Assembly (NCBI GenBank): GCA_963580285.1
Contig: OY757016.1
Coordinates: 43,725,124-43,789,123, forward strand
Length of the DNA stretch: 64,000 nt
Direction: 5' to 3'
Source: Lucinisca nassula
Lineage: Eukaryota; Mollusca; Bivalvia; Lucinida; Lucinidae
The translations under genes were made by a program, and so were the position numbers. Positions within the stretch are counted from its first letter, which is position 1. Each line of letters starts with the position of its first letter. Of this stretch, positions 1-12,800 are shown piece by piece. Under the pieces are notes generated by a model. It was not told the DNA's origin and did no database searches. It worked only from the letters and a program-made list of their open reading frames with translations.

Positions 1-1370
1 ATGAAGCTTCAAACCAAATATCAAAGACCTGGGCCTTCTGGTTTCAGACAAGAAGATTTTTAAAGGTTTTCACTCTATAAGCCTATCTAAAACCAGTGGG
101 CCCCGGCGCAGGAGCATTTTTGGCCCCAGGGCTATAATTTGAACAATCTTGGTAGAGATTTACTAAACGAAGCTTCATACCAAATATCAAAGACCTGGGC
201 CTTCTGGTTTCAGAGAAGAAGATTTTTAAAGTTTTCCCTATATTAGCCTATGTAAAACCAGTGGGCCCCAGCGCGGGGGTATTATTGACCCCAGGGCTAT
301 AATTTGAATAATCTTGGTTTAGGTCAATTAGATGAAGCTTCATACCAAATATCAAAGACCTGGGCCTTCTTGTTTCAGAGACGAAGAGTTTTTAAAGGTT
401 TTCCCTATAAAAGCCTAGGTAAAACCAGTTAGCCTGGGGTGGGGTCGTTTTTGGCCCCAGGGCTATAATTTGATCAATCTCGGTAGAGGTCCCCTAGATG
501 AAGCTTCACACCAAATATCAAAGAACTGGGTCTTCTGGTTTCAGAGAAGTAGATTTTTAAATGTTTTCTCTAATATAAGCCTATGTAAAACCAGTGGGCC
601 CCGGCACAGGGTCGTTTTTGGCCCCAGGGCTATAATTTGAACAATCATGGTAGAAGTTCACTAGATGAAGCTTCATACCAAATATAAAAGACCTGGGCCT
701 TCTTGTGTCAGACAAGAAGATTTTTATATGTTTTCCCTATATAAGCCATGTAAAATCACTGGGCCCCCGCGCAGGGGCGTTTTTGGCCCCAGGGTTTTAA
801 TTTGAAAAATCTTGGTAGAAGCTTCTTACTAAATATCAACGACCTGGGCCTTCTGGTTTCAGACAAGAAGATTTTTAAAGGTTTTCCTAATGTAAGCCTA
901 TGTAAAACCAGTGGGCACCGAGGCGGGAGTATTTTTGGCCCCAGGGCTATAATTTGAACAATCTTGGTAGAGGTCCACTAGATGAAGTGTCATACCAAAT
1001 AACAAAGACCTGGGCCTTCTGGTTTCAGACAAGAAGATTTTTAAAGGTTTTCCCTATATACTCCTATGTGAAACAAGACCTAGGCCTTCTGGTTTCAGAG
1101 AAGGAGATTTTTAAAGGTTTTTTCTTATTTTCCCCTTTTCGTTGCCATGGCAACCAGAGTTCTGCATGGAATTGAATTCTTTGAACAACTTCGAGAGAGG
1201 ACCACCTAAGGATCATTTCTGCCAAGTTTGGTCAGAGTCTGTTCTGTGGTTTAGGAGGAGATGTTGTTAAAAGAAATTGTGAATGGACAGACATAGGGAC
1301 AGACGACAACGATGGACGGTGACTGATCACAATAGCTCCCCCAGAGCCTTCGGCTCAGGTGAGCTAAAAA
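1..1370 (-). mobile_element. HINE1-type tandem-repeat element, left part outside window
   Basis: About seven copies of a ~165 bp unit (GAAGCTTCATACCAAATATC ... CAGGGCTATAATTTGAACAA) run to ~1110. A unique tail, a GACGG-like stretch and a terminal hairpin ending GAGCTAAAAAG near 1368 follow. Same family as 14748-16821, 45946-49008 and 53245-56020. Confidence 0.65.
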
Positions 1371-1371
1371 G

Positions 1372-1740
1372 TAGGTCAAACCTCATGGTCAAGGTCACAA
1401 GATCAAAAATGATGGTACCACTAGAAAGGTCTTGTTATAGGAAATGCACATGTGAAATATGAAAGCCCTATCACTTACCTATCGAAAGTTATGGCCAATG
1501 TTAATGTTTTCAAAAATTTTGATAAAAGTAGATCAAAAGTCAAGGTCACGAGATCAAAAATTACGGTACCACTGGAAAGGTCTTGTGATAAGGTATATAC
1601 ATGTGAAATATGAAAGCTCTATCTATTACCATTCAAAAGTTATGCCCAATGTTAAGGTTTTTGTAGACAGACAAACGGACAAACAGGCAGACAGACCAAA
1701 AACTATATGCCTCCCCGAATCTAGATTCCGGGGGCATAAA
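1372..1740 (-). repeat. two-unit tandem array with GACGG-type tail and hairpin
   Basis: Two diverged units carrying GGTCAAGGTCAC and AGATCAAAAAT are followed by GACAGACAAACGGACAAAC and a hairpin (TATGCCTCCCC ... CGGGGGCATAAA, 1703-1737). The 5'-end architecture is that of the other Helentron-like elements, but the opposite end is not recognisable. Confidence 0.45.
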
Positions 1741-1918
1741 AATAATGTTGAATAAGATACTGTGGTATCAATAAGACCTGTCGCCGGACAGGATAGCTCA
1801 CCGGAAGGCGCGCTTTTACTCAGTCGTGCAAAGGCAAATTTTCAGACCCATAACAGAAACAAGGTTACAAAGAAAGAATCCAGTGCTATATCAATATAGT
1901 TATATTAAAATATATCAA

Positions 1919-2848
1919 CAAGAATTCAGCCGATGGCTATGTCGCTCCTGTGGGGGTGCAAAGTCATCGAACCATGATATCTAGGTCAAACTTGCTGGAG
2001 ATATTATCATTAGCAACATTTGTGTGAAGTTATATTAAAATCTGTCAATAAATGTAGGCGCTACAGCAATGACAGTGTTTTTCTTAAAGATAGCCACACT
2101 GACCTTAACCTTGAGGTCATGACCTTAAAAGTCAAACTCACTAGAGAAACTTAAAGCAGTATCTATCACCATTGCAAGTCTCAAGTAAATTCGTCTAAAG
2201 GCAACCAAGTAATAATCTTAAATCTTCAGTGCAAAAACATAAAAGTCCTTAGTCTGTGACCTTGACCCAAAGGTCACGGTCATGTATGATGATGCTGCTA
2301 ATAAAAACTTTTGACTAGTACCTATCACCAGCCAAAGTATGAACTAAATCTATCAAAAGGTAAATAAGTAATGAGCTCCTAAAAACTATAACACAAAAAC
2401 TTTAACACAAAAACTTTAACATCAGAATTCAAAGTCAGTGACCTTGACCACAAGGTTATGGTCATGAGCGCTGATGCTGCTGCTAAATATTTGAGACAAG
2501 TATCTGTAACCATACCGAGTATAAACTAAATCCATCCAAAGATAAAGAAGAAATGAGCTCCTAAAAACCTTAACACAAAAACTTTAACATTTAAATTCTA
2601 AGTTTGTGACCTTGACCTTAAGGTCACGGTCATGGATGCTGATACTGCAGATAAAAACTAATCCCAGTATCTATCACAATACCAAATATGAACTTAATCC
2701 ATGTTCACATAAAGAAGTTATGAGCAACTAAAAAACTTTTAACGCAAAAACTTTTAACATTTGTGGACGCCGACACCGATGCCGAAGCCGACACTGACGC
2801 TGGGGGTAGTAGAATAGCTCACCGCAACTTAGTTCCGTGAGCTAAAAA
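1919..2848 (-). mobile_element. Helentron-like element with ~145 bp units
   Basis: Starts CAAGAATTCAGCCGATGGC like HINE3 but ends AGTTCCGTGAGCTAAAAAGG like HINE1. Its core units (GACCTTGACC, TTAAAATCCATC) resemble the array at 37590-38700. Before the terminal hairpin is a GCCGACACTGACGC stretch. Either an independent family or a chimera of two. Confidence 0.45.
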
Positions 2849-3073
2849 GGGCACATCCAAAAGATCAGGAAATTGCTCATAAAATGCTGTACAACCTCAC
2901 AGGGAAAAGTCAAAAACTGACCACTTAAAGCAGGTGGCTGTACATCAGAAGGATATGTCTGAGATGATGTATGATCTGATATAGACCAATAAAAATGAGT
3001 GATAGCTGATGCGAGGTCAACAAGGATGTAGCCCGGTATAACATATTCTTACGATAACTTTTCTTTAAAAACC

Positions 3074-3620
3074 GGGGCCAGTTGTTCAAAACTAACGACA
3101 TTATTTAACAAATAGTTAAAACTTCTATCATTTAATATGGTAAGCATACTATTTTTGCTGAAAAAATGTGAGTAGCTTCTACATGTGCAAAAGCTGCTCA
3201 CATTTTTTCAGGAAAAATAACAAAATTTTGGACATTGTACTTGCTAGAACAGTTAACAAGCTGACCACTGACCAATCTGAGCTCGATAAGCTAACAAGGC
3301 TTTGTGGCCACATAAAATCGATTTAAGCCCCCCAGTGGAAATCTTCCACTGACCGTTCCAAGGCGGCTCTTCTGTGGCGATTTATTTATGTTGTTGTTTG
3401 TTACTTACTGTGTGTATCACTTGTGTCTTTTAATTTTGGATGGCCATATGGCCATTTTGTGGGAAAGTAACTGTCCATATGGCCTTCCTTTGTTTAGGTT
3501 TCCATTATGGTCTGGTCGCTTAATGTTTGTATTTCTTTCCCTTTGGTGTCTTTTATGGATGGAGTAAGTTAATTGTATCAATTCCTGATCTTTGTTTTAC
3601 TTCTACTTTGAACAACTGGA
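3074..3620. mobile_element. palindromic MITE split by a 301 bp insertion
   Basis: The left end GGGGCCAGTTGTTCAAAAC and right end GAACAACTGGACCC are inverted repeats, with an internal palindrome around 3165-3220. A related copy is at 6095-6345. The element at 3305-3605 sits in its right arm. Confidence 0.6.
3305..3605 (+). mobile_element. 301 bp dispersed element with 5 bp target duplication
   Basis: Flanked by CTTTG at 3300-3304 and 3606-3610. Further copies lie at 9821-10102 (full) and 6775-6965 (3' part only). The 5' truncation suggests retroposition, but I see no tRNA-like head. It ends 43 bases from exon 15. Confidence 0.55.
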
Positions 3621-3647
3621 CCCTGTTGCTTACTTCAGTGTACTTAC

Positions 3648-3851
3648 TTGCGAACAGTACATGCCATGTCTGACTGAAGTTGGTCTGGCCGGAGAGCATG
3701 TAACTCTCAATAGGAGCACCGTGTGTGTTCACAGGATCTGACCAGCGTAGAACGACGTCTCTCATGCTGAGATCAACCCCAGTATCCATTATAGTGTCAG
3801 TCACATCAGTATGCTTGTATGCGGCTAGGCCTGCAGGCTCAGGAGGGGGGC
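3648..3851 (-). CDS. Cont: contactin exon 15 (first FN3 domain, partial)
   Basis: Residues 797-864, [20 protein letters not shown], then [19 protein letters not shown] with the FN3 core Trp (W833), then NFSQTW. Acceptor TTGTTTCAG, donor TTCGCAA|GTAAGTA, phase 1 on both sides, 204 bp. The FN3 domain is cut by the next intron, whose far end is outside the window. No further exon was found in 1-3647. Confidence 0.87.
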
Positions 3852-6800
3852 CTGAAACAAAGTACAGTACAGTCCATTAAAAAATCTACCACAGTAAGTG
3901 ATGCAAATGAGACTGTGCTATTTTTTTATAATTAAGAGCTAGTGCACCGTTTGATACGGAGTTTAAAAGCCCAGTCACCACTATTCGGTTAGGTCACATC
4001 AACCAGTCAGTTTACTTAACCACACTTCCTGGACAGGCTTATTCACAAGTTGTTAACCAGCACAGTGCACATATATTTCATCAGAAACTGAATCAGCCAG
4101 ACACACACACCAAGGCCTGCTATATTGCACTGATATTGATGAATATTGTCCCTTCTTGGGAAGTTGAAGGACACTCGCAAACTCGACTTCCCAAGAAGGG
4201 ACAATATTTATAGGTTATTGACTTTATATTGTGAAATATTCAGCACTCGTTCATATGGCGAAGGACGCACGAGTTTGGGTGTGTGTCCCCCATATAAACG
4301 AGTGCCGAATATTTCACAATATAAAGTCAATAACCTTTCTATTATATACCCAAAACTTCAACTGTCTACTAGAATTCAGGATTGCCTGGTATAGAAATCT
4401 GAACGTAAAATCAGACTATATATCTTTAAGTGGTTTGAAATGGAAAATAATGAGGGTCGTTAAGTGTCTCACTATATATTGGAAAACCACACCCAACGGC
4501 ACCAAAGTGAAGACGACATTAACTAGAGCTAGAGCTGATCTATTTCTTTAATTTAACACTATAAGGTATGACAAGGATCATAGCTCCAGATAAGGAAGTG
4601 TGATATTGGGCTATTTTTTCTTATTTCCTTACAAAAATGAATGTTGTGGGTACATGTTAGAATCACCTCGATGTTGTGGGTACTTGTAAGAATCACCTTA
4701 TCGAGGCAATTCTAACAAGTCCCACAAAATACATTTTTGAAGAGAATTAAGGAAAATTATCGTTGATACTCTCCCTATCTAAAGCTTTGAGGAGTGGCAA
4801 GGGTGATTTTGGGCTATTTTTCTTATTTCCTAACAAAAATGAATGTTGTGGGTACTTGTTAGAATTGCCTCATCGAGGCAATTCTAACATGTACCCACAA
4901 CATGTTTCTAAAGAGGGTTAAGGAAAATTATTCTTTATATTCTCCCTATATGGATCTCTGAGGCATGAAAAGGATGATTTGGAGTTATTTTTCTTCTTTC
5001 CTAACAAACATGAATGCTGTGGGTACTTGTTACAATGTGGCCCCCACCCATCGGGGCTTGAAGAAATAGATGAGCTGCATGATTCATCCACTCAGAGCTG
5101 AAACCGACTGCACACGACAACTGGTAAGCCGTTTGGAGGATCTAAGCATGCCCAGGCAAAGCGGTGAGAGTCGGACCATCCGTGCTTATAAACCCTATTG
5201 GTTTCATTGGGTGACAGGGCTTGAGATGTCATTATATCTCATTGTCGGGTAAAAGTCACACAAAATTGGAAGCAACGTCTCCAAAATGACCTATACAGTG
5301 TTGACGGGGACGATAAACCTCAAATCAAGCAAACAAAACTTGTTACAATGGCCTCATTGAGGCCAAATGAGGCCATCTAACATGTACCCACAACATGTTT
5401 CTAAAGAGGATTATGGAACATTAGCCTTTAACCCTTATCTTGTGGTTCACGACAACAGCTATCGTTGCAAACAGTGTAGATCCAGATCAGATGGCTTCTA
5501 GAGCCAGCCATCTGATCAGGATCTACACTGTTTGGCATTCAGTTTATGAATTTGTAGCAATAAATTACATCAAGTAATTTGATTGGTTGATAGACAGAAA
5601 TGGGTGTGGCTTAAATGAATATTCAGCAAGAGAAGGGTTAATTATCCTTGATACTCTGCCTATCTAAAGAGGATGATTTTGGGCTATTTTTCTTATTTCC
5701 TAATAAAAACAGATGTGGGTACTTCTTGGAATTGCCTCTATAAGGCAATTCTTACAAGAACCCACGGCATATGTTTCTTACAAGAAGGAAGGAAAATTAT
5801 TCCAAAATTATCCTCATTACATCTTCTTATCTATAAGGATCCTACTGGTCTAGCCGTGTTCAAATAAAGTATACCTAAAACCTGAAGACTTGCTGAAGCG
5901 TTAGCAGAATCAACCTGTGTCCTTGCTATACATGTATACATCCCTGAATGATCAAACTGGATGGTTCGTATGTACAGCCCTCCCTGGTTCTCTGGTGGGT
6001 CACCCTACAACAAAAATAAATATTTGTCTATCAATAAATGACACACAGTTTACATTCAACAGCTTTGGACAGAACGCTTAGCAATTTTAGTATGGATACC
6101 AGGGGCCAGTTGTTAAAAACTAACATCGTTAGTTAACATATGGTTAAAATTTTGAACCTTTGATATGGCAAATATGCCAATATGTTTGCTGAAAAAATCT
6201 GAGCAGCTTTTGCAAATGCAAATGCTGCTCTCATTTTTTCAGCAAAAACAACACTATACATGTATTAGATATTGTTCTTGCTAGAACAGTTAACAATTTG
6301 ACCACTAACAAGCTTGTTAAGCTAACAATGCTCTGAACCACTGGGTCCAGATTCGTTGGACACTGTAACCTCTGTTATACAGCTATCAAGGGAACACTCT
6401 GAAACCGACTGCTTAAAGGAGATGGCTGTTCAGCAGAGGGAAATGTCTTGACTTCATGTTTGACCAGATATACCCCCCAAAAAAAAAATCGGACACCTTT
6501 AGGACTTGCTGCAATTCTCCTAAAATTTTAACAAATCTCTTTCATGATCCAGCAAGGAGTCCAAAAGCTGCAGACGGAATGGCAAACACTGTAGACCCTG
6601 ATCAGACTGCTCCTTCAGGAGCAATCTGGGTCTGCACTGTTTGCTTAGGCCTATCTGTCCCAATGCTTAGGATCATCACGGTTGGCAGACAAAAATGAGT
6701 ATGACAACTCAGTATGGATGTATGACAAGAAATATAAAAGAGGTGTCATCTGACAAACGGAAGGACAAATGTGTCTTTTTATTTTGGATGGCCATATGGC

Positions 6801-9800
6801 CATTTTGTGGGAAAGTAAATGTCCTTATGGCCTTCCTTTGTTTAGGTTTCCATTATGGTCTGGTCGCTTGATGTTTGTGTTTCTTTCCCTTTGGTGTCTT
6901 TGATGGGTGGAGTAAGTTAATTGTATCGATTCCTGATCTTTGTTTTACTTCTACCTTAAACAACAAATGAACAGAAAACTGAACTCCTATACTGCAACAT
7001 ACTTAAAGCAGGTACCAAAACAAAAGCTAACTAGAATTGTTTTCTAAGAAAACAGATGTCCCCCCACCACACTCATTATTTTTTTAACCAAATCCATCCA
7101 CTGGTTCAGGAGATAGAGTGCAGACAAGGCAATTTTCAACAGTCTAAGTCCCGTGGTGACCTTGAAAATTAGGTCAAGGTCACCAACATCTAATCAGTTC
7201 TTAAGATCAGCCCACTGATATAATGTACCAAGTTTGATCAAAATTCATCCACTGGTTCAGGAGAAAGAGTGCAGACAAGCCAATTTTTAAAAGTCTAACT
7301 CCCGTTGTGACCTTGAAAATTAGGTCAAGGTCACCAAAAGCTAATCAGTTCTTAAGACCATCCCACTGATATAATGTATCAAGTATGAACCAAATCCTTC
7401 CATTGGTTCAGGAGAAAGAGTGCAGACAAGCCAATTTTTAAAAGTTTAACTCCCGTTGTGACCTTGAAAATTAGGTCAAGGTCACCAAAAGCTAATCAGT
7501 TCTTAAGACCATCCCACTGATATAATGTATCAAGTATGAACCAAATCCTTCCATTGGTTCAGGAGTTAGAGTGCAGACAAGCTTTTTTGGTCTAAAATTT
7601 GACAATGGTTTCAGCCCTGTGACCTTGAAAATTAGGTCATGGTCACCAAAATCTAATCAGTACTTTTCCCCCTCCCAATGGTGTATCTGTGTAAGTTTAA
7701 TCAAAATCCATCCATCCATTCAGGAGATAGAGTGCAGACAAGAGGCAACGCCAACGCCGACGCTGACGCCGACAGGATCCGCACCAAAACCAATATGTCC
7801 CCCTCCCTTTCGGGTGGGGGGACATAATAATAATAACAGCTTACCCGTCTATAATGCTCATGGTTGTTCAGGTTAATGAGGCGGCCATTAAAGGCCCACT
7901 GGTAGGCAAGGTCAAGGCTGTAGTGGTAAGAAGCTTTACAGTAGAGAAAGGCTGTTCTGTTTACTTGTATGGACTCTGCACGAGGCCCTTGATAAATAGT
8001 TGTTCTCCCTGAAAAATTAACAAGCTACCATACTAGTGATCACTACTTTTTCTATCAACTTATTTTGGCTTGATACAGCATACCGTAATGATCCTAAGTA
8101 TTGGGACAGATAGGCCTAAACAAACAATGCTGAGCCAGATCAGACTGCTCCTGTTTGCTTGATTGGTGTTCAACATCACGTTAAAAAGCCCGTGAAATGA
8201 ACACCCCCTTAAACCCCACTTTATATAGAGAAAACTGGGGTTTAAGGGGGTAAACATTATTTTTCTTATTTCTGCTCCAAGACATAGGTTGTGGGTACTC
8301 GTTAGATCCGCCTCAATGAGGCGGTTCTAACGAATACGCACAACCTATGTTTAAAGTACAAATAAGAAAAATATAACAAATTTTCATCGGAAAAGTTGCC
8401 ATTTTGGAGATATGAAAGAATGCACTATGTCGCACGGGTGTGTTATCGTAATGAGGACCCAGTCAACACTATTAGGTCATATCGAGCCAATCAGTTTACC
8501 TCACCACACTTTTCATTGGCAGGCTTATACATAAGCAGTTAAACAGTGCACATTCTTTCACCTAACACTGACAACAGCCCTTCTTAAAACAGCAGAAGGG
8601 AGTGAATGATCTGGATTGCACTGTTTAGATATCTGTACCTGTCCACAAGGTTGAAAGGGTTAAAATGTTGCGAATGCCACTGAGACACTGCAAAAGCTAC
8701 TCATATTTATTTAGCAAAAAATACAGTTAAACCTGTCATAGTAGCCACCTCTAAAGCAAGCAACCTGCCTGAAGCAAGCATGCATTTGGTTCCCCAAAAA
8801 GTAACTGTATTAAAATTCACCTGTATTCAGCAAACACCTGTCTTCAGCAAGCACATTTTGGTAATCCCTTAGGCCCATGCTTAATACAGGTTGGATGGTA
8901 TTTCATATTCAGAACATATTCAAGCTTCCTTCAATAACCATGTGTTAAGCTAACGATGAAGCTATGCGCAACTCGCTACCGGTTTTCTGTCAATGATTAC
9001 TTACCAACAAGGCTAAGGTTAGTCTCATTCTTGGCTTCTCCATGTACATTAGAAACCCTGCACTCGTATACTCCTCTGTCAGCCTGGGTTAACTCGCTCA
9101 TCTCAAGGTCACCAGTAAGTGTCATATGCTGTCTTGCCTGGTAATCTAAGCCGACATTCATGTTGGCTCCATTGTGGAACCACATGATCTCAGGGAAGGG
9201 TGCAGCCTCTGGCTGACACGGTATAGTTATGTTACCTCCAATCGCTCCAGACATTGTTCTTGGCATAGGATACTTGTCGAAACTGGGTGCTAGACCTGAA
9301 ATATTGTCAAAACTGGTTGTTTACTTCGGTATATTGTCAAAAACAGCGTTATGTTACATGACACTGTCAAAACTGGGTATTTGACTTGATATATTGCCAA
9401 AACTTTGTTTTAGACAAATACTATAAACCTGATCTGAAATACTGCAAAAACTGAGTCTGATATTTGATATACTGTCAAAATTGGATTTTAGAACTGAAAT
9501 ACTGTCAAAATTGGGTTTTAAATCTGAAATACTGTCAAAACTGGGTTTTATATCTGAAATACCATCAAAATTGGGTTTTAGATCTGAAATATTGTCAAAA
9601 CTGGGTTTTAGATCTGAAATATTGTCAAAACGGGGATTTAGATATGAAATACCTTCGAAATTGGGTTTTAGATCTGAAATATTGTCAAAACTGGGTTTTA
9701 GATCTGAAATATTCTCAAAACTGGGTTTTAGATCTGAAATATTGTCAAAACCAGGCTTTTCATGCCAAATGAACAAATTATTTATCTAAATCGTGACGGA

Positions 9801-12800
9801 ATCAAGGGCGAGGGTTGAGGCCGCATAAAACAGATTTAAGCACCCCAGTGAAATTCTTTTCACTGACCGTTCCAAGGCAGTTTTTCTGTTGTGGTTATTT
9901 TTGATATGGTTTGCCTTTGAGTGTGTGTATCCCTTCTATTTCTTTGTTTTGGATAGCCAATTGGCCATTTTGTGAGAAAGTAACTGTCCTTTTGGTTTTC
10001 CGCTATTGATGTTTCCATTAGGGTCTAGTTATTTCATGTTTGTGGTGTCTCTGATGGGAGATGCGGGTTAATTGTATTGATTCCTGATCATTGCATCACT
10101 TCTATTTTTAGATCTGAAATATTGTCAAAAATTGAAAATACCCCCACACCTGAACCATCAACAATGCTTAACCCTTAACCCTTATTTTGCTGTTCGCGAC
10201 AACCCCTATCTTTGCAAACAGTGTAGATCCAGATCAGATGGCTTCTGAAGAAGCCATCTGATCAGGATCTACACTGTTTGGCATTCAGTTTATGATTTTG
10301 TAGCAATAAATTACATCAAGTAATTTGATTGGTTGATAGACAGAAATGGGTGTGGCTTAAATGAATATTCAGCAAGATAAGGGTTAAGACACCAAGAAAA
10401 TCTGCATCTGAAAATATTGTCTGTTTATGCCGTCTGCTGCATCTTCTTGCAACCTTTTCAAACCTAATTTAGCATGCCGGAAAACAGTGTGGAACCAGAT
10501 CAGACTGCTCCTTACAACAATGACTTTAAAAGTAACCAGCGAACAACAAAGCAGACGACAATTGTTATGATTAGCATCTTGAAAGTCAAATAAGTTCAGG
10601 TGAGCTTAAGTGTAAACAAAGTAAAGTAGATTTCACAGTCAATGGTATGCCATGGCAAATACCCGCTTTTTCTATGAATAACACAAATGACTATGTATTA
10701 CCTAGCCAAACTACATGTAAGTTAAAAAAAAAAGTTGCAAAGAACATTCTAACTGATAAGCAAAGTTTCAGAAGTGTAACTCTTATAGTCTAGAAGATAT
10801 GGGAAAGTCATTGTTTTTTACCTTTGACCTTGGGGTTATGTTGAGGTCCACCAAAAGTATCCCAATTTATTCTATATTCCAACGGCCATCCAATAACAAA
10901 GTTTCAGAAGTGTAACTCCAATAGTTTAGAAGATATGGCAAAAATCACACATTTTGACCTTTGAACTGCGAGTCATGTTGAGGTCAAGGGCATGCCAAAA
11001 TTATCCCAATTTATTCTATATTCCAAGGGCCATCCAATAACCAAAGTTTCAGAAGGTAACTCCAATAGATTGGAAAATATGGCAAAATCATACTTTTTGA
11101 CCTTTGACCTTGGGGACATGTTGAGGTATAGGTCACACCAAAAGTAGCCCAATATATTCTATATTCCAAGGGTCATCCAATAACCAATAGTTTAGGAGAC
11201 ATGGCAAAATCATACTTTTTGATCTTTGACCATGGGGTCATGTTGAGGTCAAGGTCACGCCAAAAGTAGCCCTTTTTTCTATATGTCAAGGGCCATAGAA
11301 TAACTAAAGATTCAGAAATGTAATTCCAATAGTTTAGAAGATATGGCAAAGCCATACTTTTTGACCTTTGACCTTGGGGTCATGTTGAGGTCAAGGTCAT
11401 GCCAAAAGTTGCCAAATTTATTCTATATTTCAAGGGCCATCATAAATAAACAAAGTTTCAGAAGTGTAACTCCAATAGTTTAGAAGATAAGGCAAAGCCA
11501 TACCTTTTGACCTTGGGGTCATGTTGAGGTTTTGACCTTTGACCTTGGGGTCATGTTAAGGTCATGGTCATACCAAAAGTAGCCCAATTTATTCTATATT
11601 TCAAAGGCCATCCAATAACCAAAGTTCCAGAAGTGTAACTGCAATAGTTTAGAACATATGGCAAAATCATACTTTTTGACCTTTGACCTTGGGGTCATGC
11701 TGAGGTCAAGGTCATGCCAAAAGTAGCCCAGTGTCCTCTACATCCCATGTACTATCCACAGGCAAAGTTGATACATACATACATACATACATACATACAT
11801 ACATACATACATACATACATACATACATACATACATACATACATTACATTACATTACATTACATTACATTACATTACATACACACACACACACACGCACA
11901 CACGCACACACACACACATGTACATTCAGACCCACGGACTGACAGACACTTGACTCTGACACGAAAACAATATACCCTGCACTGTTTGCCAAGTACACAT
12001 TTGGGGTTTCTGGTACAAAATGGGTTAAAAGAGTCCTATTCCTGCTGCTAAGTTGAACCTGTGATGGCCAACTTTGACTTGAACACCAGGGTCAACACTC
12101 GGGTTGTTTTGTTTGTTTGATTTGAGGTTTAACGTCCCCGTCAACACTATTTAGGTCATTTTGGAGACATTGCTTCCAATTTAGTGGGACTTTTACCCGA
12201 CATTGAGATGAAATGACATCTCAATCCCTGCCGCCCAATGAAACCAATAGGGTTTAACAGCATGGTCGGGCCGACTCGCAGCAATTTTCCTGGGCAGGCT
12301 TAAACGTTCAAAGCGGATTACCAGTACTCATGTGCGGTCGGTATCAGCTCTGCGTGGAAGCATCGTGCAGCCCAATCTATTTCTCCAAGCCTCGATGGGC
12401 GGGGGCAGACACTCGGGTTGACGCAAATGTTCACAACTAGACGAACATATGAATATGAAAAGAAACGGGTGGAAAACCGGATTGAAATATCATTTCATGC
12501 TTAAAGCAGCCACTAAATATATTTGAACATACAGGAAACAAATTCTTCCCAGTTTCCTTTCAGAGAAGCTTTCCTTTAACCCTTTAGGAGAATGGGAACA
12601 TCTTCAGGGGAGGCAACTCTTGCAAAAGTATTTTTGTCTCCCATCTCAATAGGGGTCAACTCTTAAAGGAAAGAATTTGCTCCTAAGGAGCAAATTCTTT
12701 CCTTTAAGAGTAGACCCCTCTTTCAGTGGGACAGGGCTTATAGAGAAGCGAACAGGAAGTCCCGAGAGTTGTCTCCCTTTGAAAATTGGCGGAAAAATTT

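Larger units (their letters stand above)
4590..5775. mobile_element. cluster of palindromic MITEs (TGTGGGTACTTGTTAGAA family)
   Basis: Three or four copies, each centred on a palindrome TGTGGGTACTTGTTAGAA...TTCTAACA.GTACCCACA with CCTCATCGAGG in the middle. One copy is split by SINE-A (5038-5337) and the next contains the piggyBac-like MITE (5432-5637). Other family members: 8200-8380, 27745-28330, 34380-34520, and inside the elements at 29000 and 35586. Confidence 0.6.

Noticed and set aside
1..3647. Search for the next contactin FN3 exon
   Set aside because: Only repeat-derived sequence found; no FN3-like frame with splice sites, so the gene must continue beyond the window.
9354..9789. Open frames of 100-140 codons on both strands with repeated decapeptides
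   Set aside because: They are the 30 bp minisatellite, open in several frames because 30 is a multiple of three; no start context or domain.
11714..12051. Frames rich in HTYI and HTHT
   Set aside because: Translation of the compound microsatellite.
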